Assembly: GCA_963797115.1 (NCBI GenBank)
Contig: CAWCOH010000006.1
Coordinates: 1 to 64,000, forward strand
Direction: 5' to 3'
Length of the DNA stretch: 64,000 nucleotides
Origin: AP-15 sp963797115
GTDB lineage: Bacteria > Pseudomonadota > Alphaproteobacteria > ATCC43930 > CGMCC-115725
Numbering within the stretch: the first letter of the stretch is position 1; each line of letters starts with the position of its first letter. Shown piece after piece: positions 27,951-38,349 of the stretch. The notes beneath the pieces were generated by a model that had not been told where the DNA came from, ran no database searches, and saw only the letters and a program-made list of their open reading frames with translations. The translations under genes were made by a program, and so were the position numbers.

Positions 27951-29032
27951 AACACAACCTTGCGCGGGTCGAAGGCGTCGCGCACCGCCTCGCCGACAAA
28001 AATCAGGAGGCTCAGCATCGACGCCAGCACAAAAAACGCGGTCAGGCCGAGCCACGGCGCCTGCAGATTGGCCTTGCCTTGCGCCAGCAATTCGCCGAGC
28101 GAGGCGGAGCCCGGCGGCAAGCCGAAGCCGAGGAAGTCGAGGGAGGTCAAGGTCGTGATCGAACCGTTCAGGATGAACGGCATGAAGGTGATGGTCGCTA
28201 CCATCGCGTTGGGCAGGACGTGACGCAGGATGATGACGCCGTCGGCGACGCCGAGGGCGCGCGCCGCCCGGACATAGTCGAAGTTGCGGGCGCGCAGAAA
28301 CTCGGCGCGCACAACATCGACGAGGCTCATCCACGAAAACAGCAGCATCAGGCCCAAGAGCCACCAGAAATTGGGCTCGATAAAGCTTGCCATGATGATC
28401 AGCAGATAAAGCACCGGAAGACCGGACCAGATCTCGATGAAGCGCTGAAAGCCGAGATCGATCGCCCCGCCGAAATAACCCTGCACCGCCCCGGCTGCGA
28501 CCCCGACGATCGACGACAGGCCGGTCAGCACCAAGCCGAACAGCACCGAGATGCGAAAGCCGTAAATCAGTCGTGCCAGCACGTCGCGACCCTGGTCGTC
28601 AGTGCCGAGCCAGTTGACGCTTGACGGCGGCGAGGGCGCCGGGCTCGGCAAGTCATAATTGATCGTGCTGTAGTTGAACGGGATCGGCGGCCAGATCATC
28701 CAGCCTTTGGCCGTGATCAGGTTTCTCACGACCGGATCGCGATAATCAGCCTTGGTCGGGAACTCGCCGCCGAAGGCCGTTTCCGGATAATTGACGAAAA
28801 CCGGGAAATACCAGGCGCTATCAAAACGGACCAGGATCGGCCGGTCGTTGGCGATAAGTTCCGCGAACAGGGTAACGAGGAAGACCGCGAGAAAAATCCA
28901 CAGCGACCAAAATCCGCGCCGGTTGCGGTAGAAGCTGTCGAGCCGGCGGCGGGTGAGCGGGGTGATCTTATGCCCGAGAAAGCGGTCGGCCGCGGGCTCC
29001 GTGTAGCGAGCGGGTGCCGACGAAACCGTCAT
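27947..29032 (-). CDS. yejE: ABC transporter permease, YejE-like
   Basis: This inner-membrane permease of 361 residues has six or so helices. It shows the N-terminal oligopeptide-permease segment (RNRRGFWSLWIF), NWLGTDDQGRDVLARL typical of DppC/YejE, and the EAA-type loop RAARALGVADGVIILRHVLP that contacts the ATPase. It overlaps yejF by four bases. The partner permease YejB and binding protein YejA are not in the window, so the importer is split or incomplete. Confidence 0.9.
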   Translation of the reverse strand: MTVSSAPARYTEPAADRFLGHKITPLTRRRLDSFYRNRRGFWSLWIFLAVFLVTLFAELIANDRPILVRFDSAWYFPVFVNYPETAFGGEFPTKADYRDPVVRNLITAKGWMIWPPIPFNYSTINYDLPSPAPSPPSSVNWLGTDDQGRDVLARLIYGFRISVLFGLVLTGLSSIVGVAAGAVQGYFGGAIDLGFQRFIEIWSGLPVLYLLIIMASFIEPNFWWLLGLMLLFSWMSLVDVVRAEFLRARNFDYVRAARALGVADGVIILRHVLPNAMVATITFMPFILNGSITTLTSLDFLGFGLPPGSASLGELLAQGKANLQAPWLGLTAFFVLASMLSLLIFVGEAVRDAFDPRKVVF

Positions 29033-29047
29033 CCCCGGCGGGTTAGT

Positions 29048-30121
<1,074 letters not shown>

Positions 30122-30200
30122 ATCGAAACTCCGCGGCGGAGGGACGGATGATGGCTGCTGACTTACGCCGCCGGCCGGCGCTTTACAAGGACCGCCGCCG

Positions 30201-30530
30201 GTGACTTACCCCGAGTTCTGGCGTGTGTATCTCGCTGCGCATACCGAACCGCGCACCCGTGGGCTGCACTACCTCGGTACGCTCCTCGGGATGACGGCAC
30301 TGGTCGTCGCCGGCCTCTCCCGAGACTGGTGGTGGCTGGTCGCTGCTCCGGTCGCCGGCTATGCCTTCGCCTGGTCTGGCCATTTCGTGTTCGAGCACAA
30401 CCGGCCGGCGACCTTCGGCCATCCAGCCTGGTCGCTGCTCAGCGATTTCCGCATGCTCGGACTATTCATAACCGGGAAGCTGGGTGCGGAGTTGCGGCAC
30501 GCCGGCGTCACGCAAAGGAAACTGGCATGA
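30201..30530 (+). CDS. DUF962/Mpo1-like membrane protein
   Basis: A 109-residue protein with a GTG start at 30201. It carries the Mpo1-like pattern: HTEPRTRGLHYLGT near the N-terminus, two or three hydrophobic segments, and GHFVFEHNRPATFGHP with clustered His. Yeast Mpo1 is an Fe(II) dioxygenase for 2-hydroxy fatty acids; the conserved His suggest a similar metal site. The stop overlaps the next start (ATGA). It is divergent from asd. Confidence 0.75.
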   Translation: MTYPEFWRVYLAAHTEPRTRGLHYLGTLLGMTALVVAGLSRDWWWLVAAPVAGYAFAWSGHFVFEHNRPATFGHPAWSLLSDFRMLGLFITGKLGAELRHAGVTQRKLA

Positions 30531-30928
30531 CGATGGTGAGGCTGATCGAGTACGACGAGGCGACCGCCGAAATCCGCGCCGTCTACGACGACATCATGAC
30601 GACGCGCCGCACCGATTGGATCAACAATTTCTGGAAGGCGCTGGCCAACCATCCCCTGACCTTGCGGCGCACCTGGGAGAGCGTCAAAGAGGTCATGGCG
30701 CCGGGTGTGCTCGACCCGCTGACCAAGGAGCTCCTCTACCTCGCGGTCAGTGCGAGCAACGGCTGCGCCTACTGCATCGCCTCGCACGCCGCGGCTGCGA
30801 AGCGCCAGGGGATGACCCCGGAGATGTTCGGCGAGGTGCTGGCGATCGTCGGCATGGCCAACGAAACCAACAGCCTTGCCAACGGCTATCGCGTCCCGGT
30901 AGACGAACGGTTCGAAAAGCTGTTTTGA
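30527..30928 (+). CDS. carboxymuconolactone decarboxylase / AhpD-like protein
   Basis: A 133-residue helical protein of the CMD/AhpD family. The redox-type CAYCIASH (Cys-x-x-Cys...His) at about residue 80 is followed by AAAKRQGMT and GEVLAIVGMAN. Members act as peroxidases or as decarboxylases of lactones. The ATG overlaps the DUF962 stop. The position ahead of VOC and iron-ADH genes suggests a catabolic or detoxification unit. Confidence 0.85.
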   Translation: MTMVRLIEYDEATAEIRAVYDDIMTTRRTDWINNFWKALANHPLTLRRTWESVKEVMAPGVLDPLTKELLYLAVSASNGCAYCIASHAAAAKRQGMTPEMFGEVLAIVGMANETNSLANGYRVPVDERFEKLF

Positions 30929-31000
30929 TGTCGACGCATACCGGCTGCATTTCGGCAAGGCTGGTCAGCACCGACTGATCGGCAACTTTGGAGGGCCCTG

Positions 31001-31963
31001 ATGGCACAACAACTCTATGATCGCACCGCCGAGGATCTCGGCAACCTCGTCGGTCTCGAACACGTCAATCTCAGAATCGACAATCAAGGGCTCGCGCACG
31101 AGTTCTATCTGTCCGGGCTCGGCCTGACCCGCGACCCCTTCATGTTCCCGGGCACCAACAACATGTGGGTCAATGTCGGCAAGAGTCAGTTCCATCTGCC
31201 GACCGGCGAGCCGAATGTTTTGCGCGGCCACACCGGTCTCGTCGTTCCGTCGCTCGAAGAGCTCTGTGAGCGTCTGAGCGAGGCCAAGAAGAAGCTCGCG
31301 GACACCAAATTCGACTGCAAGCAGCACAACGCCTATGTCGAGGCGACCTGCCCATGGGGCAACAAGTTCCGTCTCTATGAGCCGGACGAGGAAAGGTTCG
31401 GCGCGATCAATCTCGGCATGGGCTATGTCGAGTTCGCCGTGCCGGAAGGGACCGCGGACGGCATCGCGCGCTTCTACCGCGAGATCTTCTATACGCCGGC
31501 TTGCGTCAAGGAGAACGGCGAGGGCCGTGCCGCGCATGTGTGCGTCGGCCACAAGCAGGAGCTGATTTTCCGCGAGACGGACCAGAAGATCCCGGATTTC
31601 GACGGTCATCACCTGCAGGTCTATGCCCAGGAATTCTCGGGCCCGCATGACGAGCTCGAAAAGCGTGGGCTGATCACCGAAGAGAGCGATCAGTATCAGT
31701 ACCGCTGGCAGGACATCGTCTGCCTCGACACCGGCAAGCTCCTGTTCACGATCGAGCACGAGGTGCGCAGCTGCACCCACCCGCTCCATAACCGCCACAT
31801 GGTCAACCGCAACCCGTCGCAGAATAATCGCCACTACCAGATGGGTGCCGACGAGTGGGATTGGACATTGCCGCGCTCGACCAAGAAGATCCAGCCCGCG
31901 CCGTCTCCCGAGCCTGCAACACCGCTGGCCCGGCGCCGCGCCGCCCGCATGGCCGCGATGTAA
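31001..31963 (+). CDS. VOC family protein, possible extradiol-type dioxygenase
   Basis: A 320-residue protein with two vicinal-oxygen-chelate modules. Candidate metal ligands are the His in GLEHVNLRI (N-terminal module), the His pair in DGHHLQVYA, and the Glu in LFTIEHEV, a His-His-Glu pattern like type I extradiol dioxygenases and glyoxalases. The C-terminal 25 residues are Pro/Ala/Arg-rich and probably disordered. A GGAGG-like SD precedes the ATG at 31001. The substrate is unknown; the neighbours fit ring-cleavage-type metabolism. Confidence 0.7.
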   Translation: MAQQLYDRTAEDLGNLVGLEHVNLRIDNQGLAHEFYLSGLGLTRDPFMFPGTNNMWVNVGKSQFHLPTGEPNVLRGHTGLVVPSLEELCERLSEAKKKLADTKFDCKQHNAYVEATCPWGNKFRLYEPDEERFGAINLGMGYVEFAVPEGTADGIARFYREIFYTPACVKENGEGRAAHVCVGHKQELIFRETDQKIPDFDGHHLQVYAQEFSGPHDELEKRGLITEESDQYQYRWQDIVCLDTGKLLFTIEHEVRSCTHPLHNRHMVNRNPSQNNRHYQMGADEWDWTLPRSTKKIQPAPSPEPATPLARRRAARMAAM

Positions 31964-31992
31964 GGTCGGCGCGACCCGTCTCGTCTCCGGCT

Positions 31993-32068
31993 GCCCCTCA
32001 CCCTCCCGCTTCGCGGGCCCCTCCCTCTCCCTCGCCCCGCTTGCGGGGAGCGGGTCGGGGTGAGGGGC
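31993..32068. repeat. 76-nt intergenic palindrome (CCCTCACC/GGTGAGGG type)
   Basis: Outer arms GCCCCTCACC and GGTGAGGGGC enclose further complementary CCCGC/GCGGG segments. It lies between the VOC and alcohol dehydrogenase genes and may attenuate or stabilise their mRNA. The same repeat style appears in mtaB and near 60,290. Confidence 0.75.
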
Positions 32069-32095
32069 CAAGGCGGTCGGCCCAGGGAGGAAATC

Positions 32096-33265
32096 ATGTT
32101 GAGCGGCGTCTATCGATTTCCGGCGATGGAGAGCGTCGTCTTCGGCAAGCCTTATGTCGAGGCGCTGGCGGGGGAGGTCGACCGCCTGGAGGCGCGGGCG
32201 GTGTTCATCGTCGCCAGCGGCACCCTCGCCCGTGAGACCGACACCGTCGACCGGCTGCGCGGGATGCTAGGCAACCGCCTCGCCGGGGTCTGTGCCAAGA
32301 TCGGCGCCCACACGCCGCGCACCGACGTGGTCGCGGCGGCGAATGCGGCACGCGAGGCGGGATGCGATCTGCTCGTCACCCTCGGCGGCGGCTCGGTCAC
32401 GGACGCCGCGAAGATGGTCGCCCTCTGTCTCGGCAACGGGGTCTCCGAGCCGGCGCAGCTCGATAATTACCGCGCCCATATCGCGGCCGACGGCACCGCC
32501 CGGCGCCCGGAGGTCGAGCCGCCGAGCGTGCGCATGATCGCGATCCCGACGACCTTGTCAGCGGGCGAATACTCGGCCTCGGCCGGCTGTACCGACACCG
32601 CGCGCCACGTCAAGGAGAGCTACGGCCATCCGCTGATGATGCCGCGCACCGTCATTCTCGATCCCGAAATCAGCGTGCACACGCCGGAATGGCTGTTTCT
32701 GTCGACCGGGATCCGGGCCGTCGACCACGCCGTCGAGGACATCTGCTCGGTGAACGGCCAGCCGATTGCCGAGGGCGCCTCCTTTCACGCGCTGCGCCTG
32801 CTCGGAAGCGGACTGCCGGCGGTCAAGGCCGATCCGACGAACGTGGAGGCGCGGCTCGACTGCCAGATCGGCGCCTGGATGTCGATGGTCGGCTCGCAGA
32901 CCGGGGTCAGCAAGGGGGCGAGCCACGGCATCGGCCATGTGGTCGGCGGCACCGCGGGCGTGCCGCACGGCTACACCTCCTGCGTGATGCTGCCCCACGT
33001 GCTGCGCTTCAACCACTCGGTCAACGCGGGCAAGCAGGCGCGGGTCAGCGAGGCGCTCGGCCAGTCCGAGACACTGGCGGCCGATGCGGTCGCCGAGCTG
33101 ATCGCCGGCCTCGGATTGCCGACCCGGCTGCGCGACGTCGGGGTCGAGCCGGAGCAGCTCGGCCAGATCGCCGAGGGCTCGATGCACGACCGCTGGATCC
33201 ACACCAACCCGCGCAAGATCGACGGCCCGGCGGTGATCCGCACCCTTCTCGACGCCGCCTGGTAG
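32096..33265 (+). CDS. iron-containing alcohol dehydrogenase, maleylacetate-reductase-like
   Basis: NAD(P)H-dependent group III dehydrogenase of 389 residues. The start at 32096 has AGGGAGG at 6 nt. It has the GGGSVTDAAKMVAL nucleotide-binding motif, AIPTTLSAGEYS, and the metal region DHAVEDICS...GASHGIGHVVGG...PHGYTSC. The His-rich GASHGIGH segment and overall length match maleylacetate reductases and related hydroxyacid dehydrogenases. It is the last gene of the plus-strand cluster. Reduction of a ring-cleavage product is a reasonable guess. Confidence 0.85.
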   Translation: MLSGVYRFPAMESVVFGKPYVEALAGEVDRLEARAVFIVASGTLARETDTVDRLRGMLGNRLAGVCAKIGAHTPRTDVVAAANAAREAGCDLLVTLGGGSVTDAAKMVALCLGNGVSEPAQLDNYRAHIAADGTARRPEVEPPSVRMIAIPTTLSAGEYSASAGCTDTARHVKESYGHPLMMPRTVILDPEISVHTPEWLFLSTGIRAVDHAVEDICSVNGQPIAEGASFHALRLLGSGLPAVKADPTNVEARLDCQIGAWMSMVGSQTGVSKGASHGIGHVVGGTAGVPHGYTSCVMLPHVLRFNHSVNAGKQARVSEALGQSETLAADAVAELIAGLGLPTRLRDVGVEPEQLGQIAEGSMHDRWIHTNPRKIDGPAVIRTLLDAAW

Positions 33266-33617
33266 CCTCGGCCGAATGGCGGCACTGAAGTCCCGGCCCT
33301 TGAGCGCCGCCGGCTGTTCCCGCTGATATTTACAGCCAAAAAACAGCGAGGGGACCAGTTTCGCCACGGAAATTCTCACTTTTCGCAATAGCGAAGATGA
33401 AACAACAGCGACAAAACAGCGAGGATACATCGAATAACAGCAAATGGTTGTTCCAAGGCCGGTGTATGGCATGTCGAAATTTGAGCGAATCTGTCTCTTG
33501 ATGCGAGATGGATAGCATGCCATTGCGGCAATTTTCGGGTTCCGCGCTCGGGAGCCTGTTCCTCAGATGCAATCAGACAATGCACCCAGAGTAACCCTAC
33601 ATCGTCAGTGCCCGGCC
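33266..33617. other. intergenic stretch, degenerate
   Basis: I see no gene. Several AACAGCGA-like short repeats occur (33340-33440) and the AT content is raised. It precedes a broken DUF5681 gene and is probably relic mobile DNA. Confidence 0.3.
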
Positions 33618-33960
33618 ATGTGCTGCCTTGTGCCGGGCAACCCCGGCGGCCTCAGCACTAAGAGCCTGCCGGCGTTGCTGGCCGATGTACTGAACGAGAC
33701 GGTCGTAATGACCATCGGCGGAGGCGCCGCTAGATCACCAAGCGCGAGGCGATCGTCACGCAGATGGTTGACAAATCGGCGAGTGCCGATCTGCACGCCA
33801 CCAAGATGCTGATCGACATGATGAAAGACGTCGAGCACAAGGCCGGGGACGCCGCCCCCGCCCGAACCTCACCGGCTGGCCGCGGCGGACCGGGAGGTCC
33901 TGCAGCTGTCGTGGCGCGGTTGCCGGCGGCAGATCCTGCAAGAGACCGAAGAAGCAAAAG
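33618..33960 (+). pseudogene. DUF5681 protein, multiply frameshifted
   Basis: Three successive frames together reproduce a DUF5681 protein like the intact one at 63361-63768: PGNPGGLSTKSLPALLADVL, then VDKSASADLHATKMLIDMMK and DVEHKAG, then PEPHRLAAADREVLQL and RRQILQETEEAK. At least two indels separate them. DUF5681 proteins usually sit next to phage-type terminase genes; no terminase remains here. Confidence 0.65.
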
Positions 33961-34370
33961 TTGCCGTGGGCCTCCAGCCCAGGAACTCAGCAAACATGGA
34001 ACGAAAGCGGGAGAGGCCGGACAAGAATTCTCGGGCGCATGTTTTCTCGTCACCCCAGCGCAGGCAGGGGTCCATTTCGCCTGGGCACGACCATTGGTAA
34101 GGCATTGCCATTGCTTCAAGATTCCGGAGTGACGGCAGGGTGAATCCCGGCTTTCGCCGGGAAGGCGAACGAAAATTTGCCGCCCGATCGGCTCGAACTC
34201 GAATTCTTGCGCAGCCTCGGAGCGCATTCCGCCCTTCGCCAAGGCCGGGCATACGACCGGCGATCCGTGCCGGCGGAACCGGAGCCTGCAATGAGCAACG
34301 CGGCGTCCCATATTCAGCATCTAACGGGCGGGCGAGCGACCCCGCCGCAGATGGGCAAAGACAAACGCTG
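33961..34370. other. intergenic stretch with palindromic repeats
   Basis: Contains GTCACCCCAGCGCAGGCAGG-type and CCCGGCTTTCGCCGGG repeats (about 34050-34160), typical alphaproteobacterial extragenic palindromes. Frames through this region have no recognisable protein. Confidence 0.5.
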
Positions 34371-34592
34371 ATGTCAGAGGAACGCCCGGTCACCCTCGAC
34401 TTCATCGCCGCGCAGCTCCAGCGCGTTCTCTCCGAAATCCGGATCCTGCGCGACGACGTGGATGTGCTGGCAGCGATCGTGCGCCGTCTGGACAACAACC
34501 AAGCACTGATGCTGGACGAGCTGCGCGCGATGCATGCTCAGCAACAGCGGACTGCCGCGCGCGTCCGCGCCCTCGAAGAGGGGTCGACATGA
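34371..34592 (+). CDS. small coiled-coil protein
   Basis: A 73-residue protein from the ATG at 34371: MSEERPVTLDFIAAQLQRVL, then heptad-like sequence through LDNNQALMLDELRAMHAQQQ, ending RVRALEEGST. Short coiled-coil proteins of this pattern recur in Rhizobiales genomes and have no assigned role. A cytoplasmic, oligomeric protein is expected. The upstream in-frame sequence is repeat DNA, so I take the first ATG after it. Confidence 0.6.
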   Translation: MSEERPVTLDFIAAQLQRVLSEIRILRDDVDVLAAIVRRLDNNQALMLDELRAMHAQQQRTAARVRALEEGST

Positions 34593-34769
34593 TCGTGGCC
34601 GATCAGCCGCCGCCCTCTCTCTACGGGAACGCCGGCACCGCGATGTGCTGATCCCTGGCGACGGACCGCCGGTGCCCTGGGTTGAGTGATCCGCACCGCA
34701 GAGCCGCTCGGATAGGCCCTCCCAGGCCTCCTCCTCAAGCCTCCCCTGCGATATAGGCTAAAGGCCCTC

Positions 34770-36338
34770 TTGCTCTCTGAAGCCAACGACTGCAGCAACG
34801 CCGACATGACAGAAGGGCTGTCGACCCGGCCGCACGCGGGCCGCCACAGCGGTCGATCGGTCCGCCTGATGTCGGCGGACGCGATTGCCGGGAGCGCCGT
34901 GTTCGCGGCGGCTTTTGCCGCACGGCTGCTGCCGGTTTTTGTCTTCCCGGGCATCAACCATGCGGACGAACTCTTCCAGACTGTCGAGCAAGCGCATAGG
35001 CTGGTGTTCGGTAGTGGTACCGTGCCGTGGGAGTTCGTCTACGGCACCAGATCATGGGTACTGCCCGGCGCGATCGCCGGGTTGATGTTCGTCTCGTCGG
35101 CATTCGGTAACGGGCCCGATTACTACATGCCGATGATCGGGTTGGTGCTTGCCGCTCTCGGCGCCGCCAGCGCGCTGTGTGCCTTCCTCTGGGGAAGACG
35201 GTTTTTCGGGACTGCGGGCGGGGTCGTCTCCGGGGTCTTGACGGCCGTTTGGATCGATGCTGTCTATTTCGGCCCGCGTGCGCTCAGCGATTCCGTCGCG
35301 GCCCACATCTTGGTAATAGCGTTATACGCGAGCACGCCCAGCAGACAGGTGGTCGTCAGTCGACGGCGCACGATCGCGGCGGGGGCACTGCTGGCCCTCG
35401 CTGGCTCGCTGCGGATCCAGCTGTTGCCGGCGATCGGGCTGGTGGCACTTTGGCAATTGTTTACTGAATTCCGCGGCCAGCGTGTTGCATTCGTCGGCAG
35501 CGGCCTTCTGACGGCGGTGCTTTATGGCGCCGTCGACAGTCTCACCTGGAGCTACCCGTTCGAGGCTCTTTGGCGCCATGTCGTAGCCAATCTGTACTAT
35601 GACGTGCAACGCGACTTTGAAGTGATGCCGTGGTATTGGTATCTTCGCACTCTTCTCGAATATTGGACCGGTATGAGCGCGGTGATGCTGGGCTTGTGCT
35701 TGATAGGTGCGGCGCGGCTGCGGCAACTGTTCGTGGCCGCACTCCTGATAGCAGTAACCTTGTCGATCCTCGGGCACAAGGAACTCCGGTTCATCTATCC
35801 GGCCATTCTGCTCGCAATCATCATATGCGGCGTCGGCCTAGCCCAACTCGTTTCCTGGATCGGCGAGGCCTTGGAGACCCGGGGCTGGACCCGGCATCGC
35901 GCCGCGATCGCGACATGCGGGGCAGCGCTCACACTTACGGTGCTGGCGCAACTGGCATCGGCGAGTGGCTCGAAACCCTACCACAATTTGTGGACCAGCG
36001 GTCGGGGTATGGTCATCGCCGCGCGCTACGTAGCGCGAATGAGGTCGGTCTGCGGCATTGGCGTCCTCGACAATAGTTGGGGTAGCTATGCGTGGTTCCA
36101 TCACCCGGTGCCGCTCTATTGGGCAACGCCGGACAATCGTCTTGATCCCGGCTCCGCTGCCTTCAACACCGTCGTCTACGATAAGGGGAAGCCCGTCGGT
36201 GCCGGCTATGTCACGCGTGCCTGCTTTGACGAGAGTTGCGTCGCCCAGCGGCAAGGGAGCTGCTCGCCGGTTCCGATGATGTCTCGGCCCCGTCCGTCGC
36301 GCCTGCCCGATTTCTGGACGCCTGAGGTCAAGCGCTGA
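34770..36338 (+). CDS. GT22-like (ALG9/PIG-B type) membrane glycosyltransferase
   Basis: A polytopic GT-C fold protein of up to 522 residues. The family hallmarks are INHADELFQTVEQAHRLVFG in the first luminal loop, FVYGTRSWVLPG, and GHKELRFIYPAIL (the HKE-RF motif of GPI/dolichol mannosyltransferases). There are about ten hydrophobic helices and a C-terminal soluble part. The start could be 34770 or the ATG at 34806, since residues 1-12 are not convincing. It probably transfers a sugar from a polyprenyl-phosphate donor on the periplasmic side. Confidence 0.75.
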   Translation: MLSEANDCSNADMTEGLSTRPHAGRHSGRSVRLMSADAIAGSAVFAAAFAARLLPVFVFPGINHADELFQTVEQAHRLVFGSGTVPWEFVYGTRSWVLPGAIAGLMFVSSAFGNGPDYYMPMIGLVLAALGAASALCAFLWGRRFFGTAGGVVSGVLTAVWIDAVYFGPRALSDSVAAHILVIALYASTPSRQVVVSRRRTIAAGALLALAGSLRIQLLPAIGLVALWQLFTEFRGQRVAFVGSGLLTAVLYGAVDSLTWSYPFEALWRHVVANLYYDVQRDFEVMPWYWYLRTLLEYWTGMSAVMLGLCLIGAARLRQLFVAALLIAVTLSILGHKELRFIYPAILLAIIICGVGLAQLVSWIGEALETRGWTRHRAAIATCGAALTLTVLAQLASASGSKPYHNLWTSGRGMVIAARYVARMRSVCGIGVLDNSWGSYAWFHHPVPLYWATPDNRLDPGSAAFNTVVYDKGKPVGAGYVTRACFDESCVAQRQGSCSPVPMMSRPRPSRLPDFWTPEVKR

Positions 36339-36356
36339 CCCGGTCGTGCCGCTCGG

Positions 36357-36566
36357 TCAGCGGTTTTTCCGGCGATGGTATAGCCTTCGGGCAATGATGG
36401 TGCCGCCCACTCCGACTGCGAGCAGCGCCAGCGAGGCTGATTCGGGAGCGGGAGTCGGGAGCGGAGTCGGAGAGGGGGGGATCTGAGCAATAGCGACAGC
36501 GATACCGCCGATCAGAGCGGCCGAGGCCAGGAAAAACCGCGTGAGAAGCATATTAATCATTTCCAT
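36357..36566 (-). CDS. short secreted peptide with PEP-CTERM-like tail
   Basis: A 69-residue protein with an N-terminal hydrophobic signal (about 5-28), a Pro/Thr spacer, and a tail PESASLALLAVGVGG, a helix and then RRLYHRRKNR. This matches the layout of PEP-CTERM sorting signals (Pro-Glu-x, helix, basic end), although the motif is PES rather than PEP. It converges on the GT22-like gene 18 nt away. It is very short, so it may be little more than a sorting tag. Confidence 0.5.
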   Translation of the reverse strand: MEMINMLLTRFFLASAALIGGIAVAIAQIPPSPTPLPTPAPESASLALLAVGVGGTIIARRLYHRRKNR

Positions 36567-36876
36567 CGGTGCTTTTCCTTCAGGTGTTTCGTTTCAGTGT
36601 TTCAGCTTCAGATGCTCACGAGAACGCGAAAATCGCTCGGCAACAGCCCTATCTCAAGAAATAGCGCCGCTATATTCTTACGTCCAAGGTTAATTTCTCA
36701 TCGAGCACCGGACGTAATGTCGCAGCTCTTGCATTCGGCCTGTCACCCATCAAGCCTGGGACATGTGGCAGGATCGGGCTTGGCGGTGACTGGTAATGAA
36801 GCCGACTTTGACGCCGCGGTAACGATTAACCCCAGGTTAGAGTTAGGCCCTGGATCCAGAAATATCCGTAAACGTA
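36567..36876. other. intergenic stretch, no gene seen
   Basis: Frames here are short and unlike proteins. The region separates the short PEP-CTERM-like gene from the broken PMT-like gene; their promoters and terminators may lie here. Confidence 0.3.
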
Positions 36877-38174
36877 TCATGGAGCCGCTCCAGGGTCTCC
36901 CACTGGCCAAGTCTCAAACCACATTCTCTGAATATATCCCGCACCGGTAACTCCCGTGATCGCGGAGCTGATAGGGAAAAAATAGATAAAAACTCCAATT
37001 GCCAAGCATAAGAAAAGATATCTTGTCCAGGCAGCTCGAACCATACCGGTGTTGTAAAAAAGGTAAGTGAGAGAGAGGCTCAGCACCATCCCTGCCGGAA
37101 AATAATAATAGTAGAAGCTAACCGGACGCCTTACCAACGCCCAGGTAAAGTAAAATGTGAGCCAGCTTACCAAGATAATGAACGAATCTCTTCGGCGGGT
37201 CTTCAGCCAACTGTAAATACATGGAAGGATAGCGATGATACCACCCCAGAGGACCACCGGATTTCCCAGGAACATCACCACTTGTATTGAGTTAGGGTTT
37301 TCGGAGTCTCGGTCGAAGAGGTATAACATGGGATGTCTTATCAGAGCCCAATTGATCCAACTGCTCATATAAGGATGTGGAGTCGTCACACGCCAAAGGC
37401 TGTCCCACATCTCTTTTTGGAGATGGACGAGTGCGACAGGATGGGCGCCGTAGACAGGAACAAAGGTAAGAAAATAAACGGCGGCTGGAATTAATGCGAG
37501 GCTGACGATCCAATCGGAAACTCTCATATTCCCCCAGAGATCGGGGAGGTACCAGTCGGTCGCGTTTGGATTCTCAAAGATAGTGCGCCAATTCTGAGAA
37601 TTTTTACAATCGTCACAATGCCAATAATCATCATCAATGGAATCAGTCCAGTCCACTTGCTGGCTATTGCCAAGCCGAGCATGACCCCAATCGTGATGAA
37701 CGTTCTCTTGACTCGGGTAGAATGCCAAGTGGCCGTGAACAACGCCAGCGCCCACAAGGTAAACGCAAGTACAAATACATCAAGCGTTGCAACTCTTGAT
37801 TGAACGTAAAGAAACTGATTAACAAGGGTGATCGCTGCGGCCCAGAGCGCGGCATTCTCGCTCATAAATAAATTAAGGGCCCATATGTACATTCCTGTCA
37901 GCGCAAGGGACCCGAACAATGCGCTCATATAGCGCCAGCCAAACGGGTTATCGCCCCAGGCGGCTATGCTGATCGCCATCAACGTTTTTGCTAGAGGTGG
38001 ATGTTCGCTGTTTACTATTTGATCGCGTACAAATATCTGACGAGCCGCCGGGATATAATGAAGCTCATCCCAATATAACTTTGGTGGAAACCATATCCCA
38101 GCAACAAAAATCAAGTGGCTGAGAAGGAATACCGCTGTGGTGCCTCGAAGTACCTTTCTTCTTGTATAATCCAT
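36877..38174 (-). pseudogene. GT39/PMT-like glycosyltransferase, frameshifted
   Basis: The N part (from the ATG at 38174) has the PMT-type first loop LYWDELHYIPAARQ with the Asp-Glu pair, NSEHPPLAKTLMA and GWRYMSALFGSLAL. It goes out of frame near 37600. The next frame carries NWRTIFENPNATDWYLP and further membrane helices to 36877. The total would be about 430 residues. The gene is visibly AT-richer than its neighbours (runs such as AATAATAATAATAG), which suggests foreign origin. Confidence 0.7.
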
Positions 38175-38349
38175 AGTGGTGATCTAGCATTATTGAGCCA
38201 AGGTTGCATCGTTTTTCACATTTATGTATGGCAAGGTCTGCAGTTGCTCGTGATGCGTTCCGTACAGCGGCCGGCATCGTCTCGGCGATCCACGAGCGCG
38301 TTTGGCCAAGGGATCTGTCGTTGGCTGAATCAAGCCCGGCCAGGAGCGA

